DNA of 64,000 nucleotides from Bin5 sp963662575 (GCA_963662575.1 OY759723.1:3100001-3164000); one strand, 5' to 3'; counted from the first letter of the stretch, positions 1 through 8,909 are shown. Translations and numbers: made by a program. Notes: generated from the sequence alone by a model not told the origin.

Positions 1-118
1 ACTCCATTGCCGCCCGCACTTCCGGCGAAAGTACCGAACCACCCAGGATCGTCATGTGGCCGCCGGCGTTGATTATCGGCCGGATACCGAGGGTCTCATA
101 GATGTCAGAACTGGACAT
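1..118 (-). CDS. SelA-like PLP-dependent protein, N-terminal fragment
   Basis: Reading leftward from an ATG at 118-116, the 39 visible residues start MSSSDIYETLGIRPIINAGG and continue with a HMTILGGS segment. This matches the N-terminus of the SelA/DgaE-like branch of PLP-dependent lyases and transferases. The rest of the gene lies outside the window, so the PLP lysine cannot be seen. It lies 18 bp downstream of the enolase-superfamily gene on the same strand and is probably in its operon. SelA-like proteins next to sugar-acid dehydratases often act in amino-sugar-acid breakdown; that role is inference here. Confidence 0.6.
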   Translation of the reverse strand, partial: MSSSDIYETLGIRPIINAGGHMTILGGSVLSPEVRAAME

Positions 119-136
119 TGTGCGTGCCTCCTTGGC

Positions 137-1327
137 TCAATTGAAGAAATCTTTGTCTTCCGTCGCCAGGTATTTGCTGGCAGCGGTCTTGTTTAAGCTG
201 ACACCCAGACCGGGTCGATCCCAGACCGTGATATAGCTGTTCTCGACGATTGGGTCGGGCAAGCCGTCCACAATATCATACCACCATTCCGGCCGGCCGA
301 CCGGATACTCGAATGCGATATAGTTGCGCGGCAGCGCCGCCGCCACCTGCACCAGCGCGGCCAGACCGATCAGGCCGTCACCGGTCCCGTGCGGGGCCAT
401 CAGTATCCCGTGAAGATCGGCGTATTCCGCCACCCATTTCAGTTCGGCAATGCCGCCAATGTCGGCGGGGTCCGGCCCAACGATGTTGACCGCCTGCTTT
501 TCGAACAGCTCCTTAAAGTTCTGCCGCAGATAGATCTGTTCGCCGGTGTGAATTGGCGTGGAACTGCTGCGAGTCAACTCGCGGTACAGTTCGGCCAGAA
601 CATAAGGCGTGTAGTCGCCGGTAATCGTATCTTCCAGCCACATTATATGCATCCCCTCCACCGCCTTGGCTAGGCGAATCGCGTCTGGAACCGTCCAACC
701 GGGCCCGCAGTCCAGCGCCAGGCCGATCCTGTCGCCGGTTACCTCCTTCATCGCCTCAACGCACGCCACCACATGGTTAAATCCCCTCTCCGTCAGCAGC
801 CCGCGCTCGGTCTGATGGTCCACGCCCAGCCGCTCGCCGTAAGAGAAGTCGTCCAGTTCGTCCGGCATGTTGCTGTGGTAGCCGATGCCCTGCTTGATGA
901 TGGTGAACCCTTCGCGCGCCTCCGCCATCCGCGCCATATTCTCGGCGTAGTGCTCCGGTTCCTGGCCGGCCAACGGAAATCGCAACGCGCCATTGTAAAC
1001 AAGCACCTTGTCTCGCACCTTCCCGCCCAGCAGCTTGTAAACCGGCACGTTCGCCGCCTGGCCCGCGATATCCCACAGCGCCATCTCAATCGCGCTGACC
1101 GCACTTCCCCAGGGCTTGAAGCTGCCCAGCCGCCGGATGCGTAACATCACCCGCTCCACATCGGTTGGGTCCTGCCCTAAAATGTAGTCGCGGTAAAAGA
1201 GCACATGGGGCTTGAGATATGATTTGAAATGTTCGGCCTGGCCGTAGCCCTCAATACCAACATCGGTCGTAATCCGAACGACGGGACTGCCGCCAAGTAT
1301 CGCGCATTTGAGATCAGTGATCTGCAT
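137..1327 (-). CDS. Mandelate racemase/muconate lactonizing enzyme family dehydratase
   Basis: The product (396 aa) is an enolase-superfamily protein, most likely a Mg-dependent sugar-acid dehydratase acting in the cytoplasm. Motifs in order: an IIKQGIG strand carrying a lysine on beta-2 of the barrel, the metal-ligand series LALDCGP, WLEDTI and HTGEQIY, a DIGGIAELKW strand, and APHGTGDGLIG carrying the general-base histidine. I chose the ATG at 1327 because GGAGG precedes it closely and the conserved capping domain starts there (MQITDLKCAIL). An upstream in-frame extension to 1531 has no family resemblance. The exact substrate (galactonate, mannonate or another acid) cannot be told from sequence. 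The gene is divergent from the FAH-family gene across a 1.1-kb gap. Confidence 0.85.
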   Translation of the reverse strand: MQITDLKCAILGGSPVVRITTDVGIEGYGQAEHFKSYLKPHVLFYRDYILGQDPTDVERVMLRIRRLGSFKPWGSAVSAIEMALWDIAGQAANVPVYKLLGGKVRDKVLVYNGALRFPLAGQEPEHYAENMARMAEAREGFTIIKQGIGYHSNMPDELDDFSYGERLGVDHQTERGLLTERGFNHVVACVEAMKEVTGDRIGLALDCGPGWTVPDAIRLAKAVEGMHIMWLEDTITGDYTPYVLAELYRELTRSSSTPIHTGEQIYLRQNFKELFEKQAVNIVGPDPADIGGIAELKWVAEYADLHGILMAPHGTGDGLIGLAALVQVAAALPRNYIAFEYPVGRPEWWYDIVDGLPDPIVENSYITVWDRPGLGVSLNKTAASKYLATEDKDFFN

Positions 1328-1767
1328 AGAGATCCTCCGCAAAAAAGAAAATTGCATGGAAGCTGAGCGAGATTTGCCCAGCTGCGCCCTGATTAAGCTG
1401 CGACCGCAGTACAGGCCGCCGCGGACCCAATAACTGACTGCTACGCCCACCCCTGCACCCGGCAATGGGACGGTGCGCAGCCGCATCAAATTGTACTGCG
1501 TTTTCCCGATGAATGCCACTACTCGGCCCACACGCGCGCACCCTGAATCAATGTGTCATTTCGTTGCGCCCTTTCAGCCGCCCTAGATTAGTCTCAACGA
1601 CTCACTCTATGTCAATTGGCAAACCTAAATAAGCATAGCGAACAGTTTCCACCTCCCCACTAGTCACTGCACTTCACGCCTCTCCTCAATTGGGTGCGGT
1701 CCAAAAATGGGAAAGAAATTCCTATACCTCGGGTAGCAACGGAGCCATCGCCGCCCACCCAAAGGAC

Positions 1768-1796
1768 GGTAGGGGCAGGCCTTGTGCCTGCCCTTT
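1768..1796. repeat. Palindromic intergenic repeat, variant copy
   Basis: GGTAGGGGCAGGCCTTGTGC and the following bases form an imperfect palindrome (GGGCAGGC, then GCCTGCCC) around a CTTGT centre. It is a variant of the repeat found at 8726, 8784, 35821 and 35956. All copies are intergenic and lie outside the transposon block. Confidence 0.6.
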
Positions 1797-1899
1797 GCCT
1801 CTCCCAAAGCCGGCGAACAATTTCAGCCACCGCCGGCATGAATTCCCCTCCCTACTATCCCCTCCCCAAATGTGGACTGCACACCCTCAATTTCCCTAT

Positions 1900-1929
1900 T
1901 TGACACTAGAACATATGATCTGATACAAT
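1900..1929 (+). promoter_or_regulatory. Sigma70-type promoter
   Basis: TTGACA at 1900-1905 and TACAAT at 1924-1929 are separated by 18 bp. The -35 is perfect and the -10 has one mismatch. The nearest downstream gene starts at 2460. Confidence 0.45.
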
Positions 1930-2035
1930 CCCTACAGATGCAATGGGATAGTTGACAGACCCGCAGAGAGTCAAATTCCCCCGCCATGATTCTCTGACTC
2001 AGCTTCTCACATCTCTTACCGGGCAGAGTGTCCGG

Positions 2036-2069
2036 AGTGTGCGCCGTCCTCCCTCGAATGGCGCACACT
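2036..2069. promoter_or_regulatory. Inverted repeat in 5' region of FAH-family gene
   Basis: AGTGTGCGCC at 2036-2045 and GGCGCACACT at 2060-2069 are perfect 10-bp arms around a 14-nt loop. Imperfect pairing extends outward. It could be an operator or an RNA hairpin in the leader of the transcript starting near 1935. Confidence 0.4.
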
Positions 2070-2459
2070 CTGTCCGAACTCTCCCGCCAAACTCTACCGT
2101 CAAACTCTGTTCACTGACCCGCCCTTACGCTGCTCGCGCCAGAACGGAACAAGGACGAGCGATTGCCCGCGCCAGCTCCCCCCTGCCTTGGCCCGGGCTC
2201 CGCACGCCTGCATCTTAAACACCGTCCAACTGCGCCTTTTCCTGCCCACCGCAAATAGCAATTCTCCTCATAAGCCCAGTCTGGTACAATATGCCCTGCT
2301 CTATATGACACTTCAACAGCAGTCACCATCACTATCTCTGGCAAACCACCAACCCGCCCCTTTCATTCTGACGGCGCAATCCTGTCCTCGTCCCCGAGCC
2401 GGTGCGCCTCACAATCTGCCAACAGAAACCACAAACAGAATCCACAAAAGGAAGACACA

Positions 2460-3305
2460 ATGCGACTCTTGCTATTCGATGACTACAAGCTGGGTGTGTG
2501 GAACGGCGATCAGGTTCACGACGCCTCCGCCGCCGTCGCCGACAGCGACCACCACTCTCCTCAGGAAATGATGGAGATGCTGATCCGCGACTGGGACAAC
2601 GTCCAACCGCGCATCCAGGAGGCGGCCGACTCCGCCACCGGCGTCGCCCTCGCAGACGTCACCTGCTGCTCGCCCCTTCCCAGGCCGGGCCAGCTCGTCT
2701 GCCTGGCCGGCAACTATCTGGAACCTGCCAAGCCCGAGCGCGGCCTCTTCAACGCCTTCCTCAAATCGCCCAACGCCGCCCTCGGCCACGGTGGCACCGT
2801 CGTCCTACCCAGCGCTGAAGCCAGCGTCTTCCACTTCGAACCCGAGCTGGCCATTGTAATCGGCAAAAAAGCCAGCTACCTGGCCGCCGAGGACGCGATG
2901 GACCACGTTTTCGGGTACACGCAGTTCATGGATGTCTCTGCCAGGGGTCTGCCTGGCGGCTTTTTCCTGGGCAAATCGTGGCATACCTTCGCGCCTCTTG
3001 GTCCACTGCTGGTGACCCGCGACGAAATCCCCAACGCCAACGACCTCGGCGTGCGCCTGTGGGTCAACGACGAGCAGCGCCACGACATCAATACCCGCGA
3101 CATGGACCGCCACATTCCCGAACTGCTGGCTGAGGTTACTAACGTGCTGACCCTGCAGCCGGGCGACGTCGTAGCCACCGGCACCCACCATTTCGGACTG
3201 GAACCGGTGCAGGACGGGGACACGATTCGTCTGCAGATAGAGCAGTTGGGGCCTGCGCTCGTCGTGCACTGCTCCGATCCTTCTGGCCGTAGCTGGGAGA
3301 GCTAA
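2460..3305 (+). CDS. Fumarylacetoacetate hydrolase family protein
   Basis: The product (281 aa) matches the FAH superfamily, which hydrolyses or decarboxylates acyl-pyruvates and 2-keto-3-deoxy sugar acids in the cytoplasm with a divalent metal. An FEPELA metal-binding motif lies near residue 125, followed by DVSARG, a GKSW lysine segment, and a closing GDVVATGTHHFG. The N-terminal half is less conserved than in typical 2-keto-4-pentenoate hydratases, which is common in ureidoglycolate-lyase-like members. AAAGGAAG precedes the ATG. Paired with the divergent acid dehydratase, a role on a 2-keto-3-deoxy acid is plausible but inferred. Confidence 0.8.
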   Translation: MRLLLFDDYKLGVWNGDQVHDASAAVADSDHHSPQEMMEMLIRDWDNVQPRIQEAADSATGVALADVTCCSPLPRPGQLVCLAGNYLEPAKPERGLFNAFLKSPNAALGHGGTVVLPSAEASVFHFEPELAIVIGKKASYLAAEDAMDHVFGYTQFMDVSARGLPGGFFLGKSWHTFAPLGPLLVTRDEIPNANDLGVRLWVNDEQRHDINTRDMDRHIPELLAEVTNVLTLQPGDVVATGTHHFGLEPVQDGDTIRLQIEQLGPALVVHCSDPSGRSWES

Positions 3306-3333
3306 ACCCAACATAAGGACATTTTTTCAACGC

Positions 3334-3362
3334 TTGTACTGTCTAAACGGTTGTGATACGAT
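3334..3362 (+). promoter_or_regulatory. Possible promoter of binding-protein gene
   Basis: TTGTAC at 3334-3339 and TACGAT at 3357-3362 with a 17-bp spacer, each matching the consensus at four of six positions. It lies about 245 bp upstream of the binding-protein start and is followed by the hairpin at 3442-3482. The rest of the 302-bp gap before the gene shows nothing else. Confidence 0.3.
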
Positions 3363-3441
3363 CGACTCTGAGGGATTGGGATCCATCCGATTGCAGAATG
3401 TGCCTCCGGCGCCGGCTGCATTGCGAGATGGATGGAAATTT

Positions 3442-3482
3442 GGCTGCCGCCTGTCTACTCAATTGGGAAGTAGGCGGCAGCC
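3442..3482 (+). promoter_or_regulatory. 11-bp-stem hairpin in leader of binding-protein gene
   Basis: GGCTGCCGCCT (3442-3452) and AGGCGGCAGCC (3472-3482) pair perfectly, and inner CTACT/AGTAG arms can extend the stem after a small bulge. No U-run follows, so it is not a simple terminator. An operator for a LacI-type regulator or a 5'-UTR stem are both possible. Confidence 0.45.
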
Positions 3483-3607
3483 AGATACGCTACTCCCCAC
3501 CGCACCGCACACCTAACTCCTGGAACGCCGGCCTCTCGCCTGCGATTTTAGCATTCTCCCTGACAACGCAACGATAGAAACCAATCCACTGTACATGGAG
3601 GCAAATC

Positions 3608-5599
3608 ATGCGGAAGCGTTCACCCCAGAAGATTTCGCGGCGCGAGTTCATGCGCGTCTCTGCCCTGACCGCCGCCGGCGTAGTTGTCGTGGCCTGCGGC
3701 GCCGACGGCGGGCCACCCGCGCAGGACGAGGCCCCGGCCGCCGAGGAAGCCGCACCGGAATCTGCAGCTGCACCGTCCAAGTACAACGAAGCGCCAATGC
3801 TGGCAGAAATGGTCGCCAACGGCGACTTGCCGCCGGTCGATGACCGGCTGCCGCTGGAACCGCTGGTCATCACACCCGAAGAAGAGATCGGCGACTACGG
3901 TGGCGTTTGGAACCGGCTCGCGACCTCGGCCAGCGACAACCAGTTGGGCGGCAAGGTCGGTGGTGAGCATCTTGTGCGCTACAACAAAGACGGAACCCAG
4001 ATAAACCCAAACGTCTTTGAGAGCTGGGAAGTATCTTCCGACGGCTCAACCTTCACATTTCACCTGCGCCCGGGCATGAAATGGTCTGACGGCGAGCCAT
4101 ACACCGCTGATGACATCCTTTTCTATTATGAGGATGTGCTCCTCAATGAGGATCTGTCCCCCTCCTTCCCCAACTGGCTCATCGTCGGTGGCGAGCCGGT
4201 GGTGATCTCAAAACTGGATGACTACACGCTCGAGTTCAAGTTTACGGTCCCCTATGCACTATTCATCAATGTGCTTGGCTCACTGTGGGGGGACGCATTC
4301 GCCAGATATTGCGCCCACTACCTCAAGCAGTTCCACATCAACTATGCAGATGAAGACGAGCTGGCGGCGATGATCGAGGAAGCCGGTGTGGAGCACTGGT
4401 ACCAGGTGTTCGGCACAAAACCCGATACAAGACGCAATCCGGACACGCCCAGCTACCTTCCCTGGAATCTGAGCACGCCGTCGCATAGTGATCCGTTGGT
4501 CGCCGATCGCAACGCCTACTATTGGAAGGTCGATCCCGATGGCAATCAGCTGCCCTACATCGACGCCATCCACTGGAGTCTGGTGGACGGCAAAGACCAA
4601 CTCAACCTGCGCGCGATCCAGGGCGAAGTCGACATGCAGTTGCGGCACATCACCTTCGACAACGTGCCACTGTTCATGGAGAACATGGAGAGAGGCAACT
4701 ACCGCGTCATGCTGTGGCAGAGAGGGCAGGTCACCGATACCGTCCTGCATCTCAATCACACCAACAAAGATCCCGTCCTGCGAGAAATTGTCCAGGACAA
4801 GCGCTTCCGCTACGCGCTCTCACTGGGCATGAATCGCGCCGACATTAACGAAGCTGTCTATCTCGGTCAGACCGAACCCACCCAGGTTTCCCCGACCAAG
4901 AACTCGCCTGTCTACTGGGAACCCCAGGCCATAAGCATGACCGAGCACGACCCCGATCAGGCCAATGCCTACCTGGATGAAATGGGTCTCACCGAACGGG
5001 ACGACGAGGGCTACAGGTTGCGCCCCGACGGCGAGCGGCTCAGCCTGGTGTTTGAGTATGTGGCAATCTTTGCCGCCTGGGGCGACATTGCCGAACTGTT
5101 GACCGCCCAATGGAAGGATATCGGGCTGGAGTTGATAAGTACCGAAATCGACCGCAGTCTCTTCGGGCAGCGCCTTAACGCCAATGAGATAGATCTCGGC
5201 GTATGGCACAGTAGCGGCGAGTGGAACCCCTTCATCGAACCGCGCTCTTTCGTGCCGATAGTGAACAACTATGCTTTGCGGCATTACGCCTTCTACTATA
5301 ACAGCGGCGGCAAAGAAGGATTTGAGCCCACCGGTGACATTCTCAAGGCAATCGAGATCTGGGAAGAGATCAAGACGACTGTCGATGAGGAAGAGCAGCG
5401 CGCCCTGTTCCGTCAAATCCTCGAGCTCAACATGGAGAACCTGTGGCAGATCGGCGTCACCACCGCCCCGCCGCAGCCGGTAATTGTCAAAAACTACTTC
5501 CGCAACGTGCCCGAAGACGGCATGTTCGATGACCAGCCCCGGTCGCCTTCGAATACGGGGATGGAGCAGTACTTCATTCGCGCAGGACAGGACGAATAA
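3608..5599 (+). CDS. TAT-exported lipoprotein substrate-binding protein (SBP_bac_5, DppA/OppA type)
   Basis: The product (663 aa) is the extracytoplasmic solute-binding component of a Dpp/Opp-family ABC importer. The N-terminus has a twin-arginine motif (SRREFMR), a hydrophobic core and a lipobox ending at Cys30 (VVVACG), so it is probably exported folded and lipid-anchored. An acidic Ala/Glu linker follows, then the family hallmark FTFHLRPGMKWSDGEPYTADD near residue 150. GGAGG lies eight bases before the ATG. At over 600 aa it is larger than peptide-binding DppA proteins; in this phylum such proteins are often tied to oligosaccharide uptake. No permease is adjacent, so it may use the Dpp-type machinery at 46-50 kb. 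Two close relatives lie at 41016 and 43912. Confidence 0.88.
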   Translation: MRKRSPQKISRREFMRVSALTAAGVVVVACGADGGPPAQDEAPAAEEAAPESAAAPSKYNEAPMLAEMVANGDLPPVDDRLPLEPLVITPEEEIGDYGGVWNRLATSASDNQLGGKVGGEHLVRYNKDGTQINPNVFESWEVSSDGSTFTFHLRPGMKWSDGEPYTADDILFYYEDVLLNEDLSPSFPNWLIVGGEPVVISKLDDYTLEFKFTVPYALFINVLGSLWGDAFARYCAHYLKQFHINYADEDELAAMIEEAGVEHWYQVFGTKPDTRRNPDTPSYLPWNLSTPSHSDPLVADRNAYYWKVDPDGNQLPYIDAIHWSLVDGKDQLNLRAIQGEVDMQLRHITFDNVPLFMENMERGNYRVMLWQRGQVTDTVLHLNHTNKDPVLREIVQDKRFRYALSLGMNRADINEAVYLGQTEPTQVSPTKNSPVYWEPQAISMTEHDPDQANAYLDEMGLTERDDEGYRLRPDGERLSLVFEYVAIFAAWGDIAELLTAQWKDIGLELISTEIDRSLFGQRLNANEIDLGVWHSSGEWNPFIEPRSFVPIVNNYALRHYAFYYNSGGKEGFEPTGDILKAIEIWEEIKTTVDEEEQRALFRQILELNMENLWQIGVTTAPPQPVIVKNYFRNVPEDGMFDDQPRSPSNTGMEQYFIRAGQDE

Positions 5600-5735
5600 G
5601 CCGTCCGGCCGCGTATCGTCCTGCCGGAAACGCATCCAGCGAACTGAGGCGGCAACCGTTCCATGTATCTGGATCCGGAAAGGAACAGTTTTCAAGCCGG
5701 CTGGACTGCATCCCTGAGTAACTGAGTTGATGTTG

Positions 5736-5770
5736 GCCGCGGGCCTGCCGGAAACGGCAGAGCCCGCGGC
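5736..5770. promoter_or_regulatory. Strong GC hairpin with GAAA tetraloop
   Basis: GCCGCGGGC plus CTGCCG (5736-5750) pairs with CGGCAG, one bulged A, and GCCCGCGGC (5755-5770) around a GAAA loop. The 15-bp stem lies in the 323-bp gap between the binding-protein and propeller genes. No T-run follows. It may be a 3' stabilising element or processing site that separates expression of the two genes. Nothing else is seen in the gap. Confidence 0.55.
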
Positions 5771-5922
5771 GACGCGTTTGCTCGCCGCGGCGGCGGTTGT
5801 CTTTGGCCTTCTTGCTCGGCGCATCGCAGCGCTAGCGGCCAGCCAATTGGAATTCGAACAGCACCATCGCGTCCCAAGAGTTACTTGCCAAGGCGCCCAT
5901 CCGATTCAAACCAGGATCGATC

Positions 5923-7086
5923 ATGAGCAAATCACAAAAAAACTTTGTCGCCAGACCGATCACCCAAGGTCCTAAGCACCATTTCTTCGGTTACTACGGC
6001 ATCTGTCCCTGGAATTCAACCGGCCAGTATCACCTCTGCCTGCAGTCGGACTTCCATGATCGCCCGCCCGCCGCCGGCGATTCCGCCGTGGTCGGCCTCG
6101 TCGAAATGGAAACGGGCAAGTTCGAGGGCGTGGCCGAGACACAGGCCTGGAACCTGCAGCAGGGCTCCATGTTGCACTGGCTGCCGACCGCCCCCGACCG
6201 CTTGATCACCTACAACGCCCGCCAGGACGACCGCTTCGTCGGCGTCGTTCAGGATATTCACAGCGGACAGAAACGCGTACTCCCCTACCCGATCAGTGCC
6301 ATGAGCCGCAATGGCCGCCAGGCCCTCGGCCTCAACTATGCCCGCCTCAAGTCGCTGCGGCCCGTGGTAGGCTACGCCGGCCTGCCTGATCGCTTCGCCG
6401 ATCAGAACCATCCCACCGAGGACGGCGTCTATACCATGGATACCGAAACCGGCGAGGCAAACGTGCTGGTGTCCTACGAAGAGGCTCGCGAATTTCTCAG
6501 CGACTACGAAGAGGTTCAAGCGCGCAAGATCTGGTTCAACCACACGATTATCAACCGCGACGACACCCGCGTCGCCTTCGTTGTGCGCTACCGCGACGAA
6601 ACCAGAGAAATCAAGCACACGATCCTCCTCTCTGCCAGCATGGATGGCGGCGATCTGCGCGTAGTGACAGACCTCGGCGCCTCGCACTTCGATTGGCTGA
6701 CCGAGGAGTTAATCTTTGGCTGGGTGACGATGAATGAGGGTCAGAAGTACTACCTGATCAACGACAGGACCGGCGAATATGAGGCAGTGCGGCCCAATAT
6801 CCTGACCAAAAACGGCCACTGCAGCTTTACCCACGATGGCAAGTGGCTGTTAACCGATGAGTACCCGGACGAGAACAGCCTCCAGGCCCTGCTGCTGTGG
6901 CACATGGCCGAAGAGCGGCTTGTCGTTCTGGGCTGTTTCCACTCGCCGTTGCCGTTTCGGGGCGAAATCCGCTGCGACATGCACCCCCGCTGGAGCCGCG
7001 ACGAACGCCATGTAAGCTTCGACTCGATCCACGATGGCAGCCGCCAGATCTACGTTGTTGACGTGTCGCAAGTTGTCGAACAATGA
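5923..7086 (+). CDS. Beta-propeller protein of unnamed family, paralogue 1 (type A)
   Basis: The product (387 aa) has no signal peptide and looks like a WD40/TolB-like propeller, with repeated strands ending in forms such as IYVVDVSQ. Family landmarks: ITQGPKHHFFGYYG near residue 15, LCLQSDFHDRP, a GSMLHW turn, ASHFDW, NGHCSFTHDGKW, CDMHPRWSRDERH and FDSIHDGSRQIY. Conserved histidines in the GHC, DMHPR and DSIH motifs recall the propeller polysaccharide lyases of PL22 (oligogalacturonate lyases), which bind metal through histidines; this link is inference. It follows a binding protein and precedes a close tandem copy. It could instead be a non-enzymatic sugar-binding propeller. Confidence 0.6.
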   Translation: MSKSQKNFVARPITQGPKHHFFGYYGICPWNSTGQYHLCLQSDFHDRPPAAGDSAVVGLVEMETGKFEGVAETQAWNLQQGSMLHWLPTAPDRLITYNARQDDRFVGVVQDIHSGQKRVLPYPISAMSRNGRQALGLNYARLKSLRPVVGYAGLPDRFADQNHPTEDGVYTMDTETGEANVLVSYEEAREFLSDYEEVQARKIWFNHTIINRDDTRVAFVVRYRDETREIKHTILLSASMDGGDLRVVTDLGASHFDWLTEELIFGWVTMNEGQKYYLINDRTGEYEAVRPNILTKNGHCSFTHDGKWLLTDEYPDENSLQALLLWHMAEERLVVLGCFHSPLPFRGEIRCDMHPRWSRDERHVSFDSIHDGSRQIYVVDVSQVVEQ

Positions 7087-7170
7087 GCCACCCTCATGTT
7101 GCATAGTGCGTAAAATATGGGGAGCGGACACCGGGGCCGTTTAACACTGCCCTACCATGTGAGAGAGAAC

Positions 7171-8331
7171 ATGAGCAATACTAAAGAAAGCTTTGCCGTC
7201 AGGGCGATCACACAAGGACCGAAGCACCATTTCTTCGGCTACTACGGCATCTATCCATGGGACACAACCGGCAAATACCACCTCTGCCTGCAATCGGACT
7301 TCCACGATCGCCCGCCGGCAGACGGTGATACCGCTCAGGTCGGCCTCGTCGACATGGAGACCGGCACCTTCGAATCCGTCGCCGAAACCCAGGCCTGGAA
7401 CCTGCAGCAGGGTAGCATGATGCACTGGCTCGCCACCGCGCCCGACCGCCTCATCACCTACAATGCCCGCGATAACGACCGCTTTGTCAGCGTAATCCAG
7501 GACATCCACAGCGGCCACAAGCGGACCCTGCCTTACCCAATTGCCGCCATCACCCGCGACGGGCGCAAGGCCTTGGGACTCAACTACGCCCGGCTCTGGG
7601 ATATGCGCCCCGTGGTCGGCTACCCCGGGCTCACCGACCCCAATGCAGACCAGAAACATCCTGCCGACGACGGCCTCTACATCATGGATACCGACTCGGG
7701 CGAGGGCAAACTGCTCTTCTCCTACGAAGACGCCCGCGACTACCTCAGCAGCTATCCCGAGATTCAGAAACACAAGCTCTGGTTCAACCATCCATTCATC
7801 AACCGCGACGACTCCCGTGTCGCCTTCGTCGTAGTCTACTGGGATGACGCAGGGGCCAGGAAAACCGTATGCCTGACGATGAACCTGGAAGGCGGAGACA
7901 TTCGCATTCTGAACGACCTCGGCACCTCGCACTGCGACTGGCGCACCAAAGACGTAATCTTCGGCTGGTTCACGACGAAAGAGGGGGTAAACTTTTACCT
8001 GGTCAACGACGCCACCGGCGAATACCAATCCGTGCGTCCCGACATCCTCTCCCGCGACGGCCACTGCAGCTTCACCCGCGATGGCGCCTGGCAGCTGAAC
8101 GACGAATACCCGGACGAAAATAACCTCCGCGCCTTGTTCCTGTGGAACATGGCCGAAGAGCGCCTGGTCGTCCTGGGGCGCTTCCTGTCTCCCCCATTCT
8201 TCCAGGACCAGATCCGCTGCGACCTCCACCCCCGCTGGAGCCGCGACGAGCGGCACATCAGCTTTGACTCGATCCACGAAGGCAGCCGCCAGATATACCT
8301 TGTAGACGTGTCCGAAGTCGTGCAACGTTAA
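7171..8331 (+). CDS. Beta-propeller protein of unnamed family, paralogue 2 (type A)
   Basis: The product (386 aa) is a close paralogue of the preceding gene, sharing ITQGPKHHFFGYYG, LCLQSDFHDRPP, AWNLQQGSM, NGR/DGRKALGLNYARL, GTSHCDW, DGHCSFTRDGAW, CDLHPRWSRDERH and FDSIHEGSRQIY. I place the start at the ATG at 7171 after GAGAGAG; an upstream in-frame codon at 7117 would add 18 residues absent from paralogues 1 and 3. The gap from paralogue 1 is 84 bp, so they are probably co-transcribed. The transposon block begins 580 bp downstream, and the next paralogue of the same type resumes at 36133 beyond it. Confidence 0.6.
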   Translation: MSNTKESFAVRAITQGPKHHFFGYYGIYPWDTTGKYHLCLQSDFHDRPPADGDTAQVGLVDMETGTFESVAETQAWNLQQGSMMHWLATAPDRLITYNARDNDRFVSVIQDIHSGHKRTLPYPIAAITRDGRKALGLNYARLWDMRPVVGYPGLTDPNADQKHPADDGLYIMDTDSGEGKLLFSYEDARDYLSSYPEIQKHKLWFNHPFINRDDSRVAFVVVYWDDAGARKTVCLTMNLEGGDIRILNDLGTSHCDWRTKDVIFGWFTTKEGVNFYLVNDATGEYQSVRPDILSRDGHCSFTRDGAWQLNDEYPDENNLRALFLWNMAEERLVVLGRFLSPPFFQDQIRCDLHPRWSRDERHISFDSIHEGSRQIYLVDVSEVVQR

Positions 8332-8725
8332 CGCGCGCAACTCCTGCAAATCGCGCTAACTACAGAGCCAAAGACAATTCGCCGCCATTAGTGATCAAGC
8401 GAACGTGTTTCTCTCTTACCTCACTCCTCCTTACCCGCTTTTCGCCTATGGACGCCTGCGGGCGAGGACGCCCTCCGGCGGCTCCGGCCCGCTAAGGCGG
8501 GCCTCCGCACCCTTCGCCGCTAAGGCGGCTCAGGGCTGTCGTCGGCAAACCCCCGCCGCCGCCAGGGGCTACGCCCTTTTTTTGGCGGTCGGGCCTACGG
8601 CCCTCCCTTGTGCGGGGGGACACCCCCCGCAACGCCCCCCTCCAAAACCATCGCTCATCCACCGTTCTGCGCAATTCCAGCGGTGCGTCTCATCCAAGGT
8701 GGCAGCAGCCAACCAATATCATGCC

Positions 8726-8757
8726 TGTAGGGACACCCCTTGTGGGTGCCCTCCCCC
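8726..8757. repeat. Palindromic intergenic repeat, variant copy
   Basis: TGTAGGGACACCCCTTGTGG and the bases after it form the same GTAGGG...CTTGT...GCCC palindrome as at 8784, with several substitutions. It lies directly upstream of the full copy. Confidence 0.55.
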
Positions 8758-8783
8758 GTGCGCGCGCCCCTCGACATCTACCC

Positions 8784-8909
8784 GTAGGGGCACGCCTTGT
8801 GCGTGCCCTTTACAAGGCAAAACGTCGAGAACTGTGCAACCCATCGCGCTAAGTGGCCAATTCCAAAAGTCTCTGACTAATGGAGGCCAGCATCTTGGCC
8901 CAAAAAGAA
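8784..8909. repeat. Intergenic repeat unit interrupted by the transposon, left part
   Basis: The unit starts with the palindrome GTAGGGGCACGCC...GGCGTGCCC type core (8784-8808, identical over 25 bp at 35821 and 35956) and ends with a second palindrome, GGCCAGCATCTTGGCC (8885-8900), then a run of As. It aligns without gaps to 35821-35945 over 125 bp; I estimate about three quarters identity in the middle. The last eight bases, AAAAAGAA (8902-8909), are read as the left target-site duplication. Confidence 0.75.

Larger units (their letters stand above)
1328..2459. other. Long intergenic region between divergent genes
   Basis: About 1.1 kb without a convincing gene. It contains a chromosomal palindromic repeat (1768-1796), a near-consensus sigma70-type promoter on the plus strand (1900-1929) and an inverted repeat (2036-2069). 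Short open frames here have no family resemblance or ribosome binding site. The promoter lies more than 500 bp upstream of the FAH-family gene, so a long leader or a small RNA is possible. Confidence 0.5.
8332..8909. other. Palindrome-rich intergenic region left of the transposon
   Basis: About 580 bp with no supported gene. Between 8460 and 8640 are many short GC palindromes (GCCCGC/GCGGGC, GCCGC/GCGGC) and a GGGC-TAC-GCCC stem followed by seven Ts (8566-8583), a weak terminator-like structure after the propeller pair. From 8726 two copies of the palindromic repeat follow, ending at the transposon junction. Confidence 0.5.

Noticed and set aside
1949..1954. Second -35 box (TTGACA) downstream of the 1900 promoter
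   Set aside because: No -10-like hexamer lies 15-19 bp downstream.
4820..5824. Long minus-strand frame opposite the first binding protein
   Set aside because: It mirrors the codon pattern of the plus-strand gene, has no motif and overlaps it fully, so it is a shadow frame. The same applies to 41226-42596, 44563-46092 and 39565-40914 on the minus strand.
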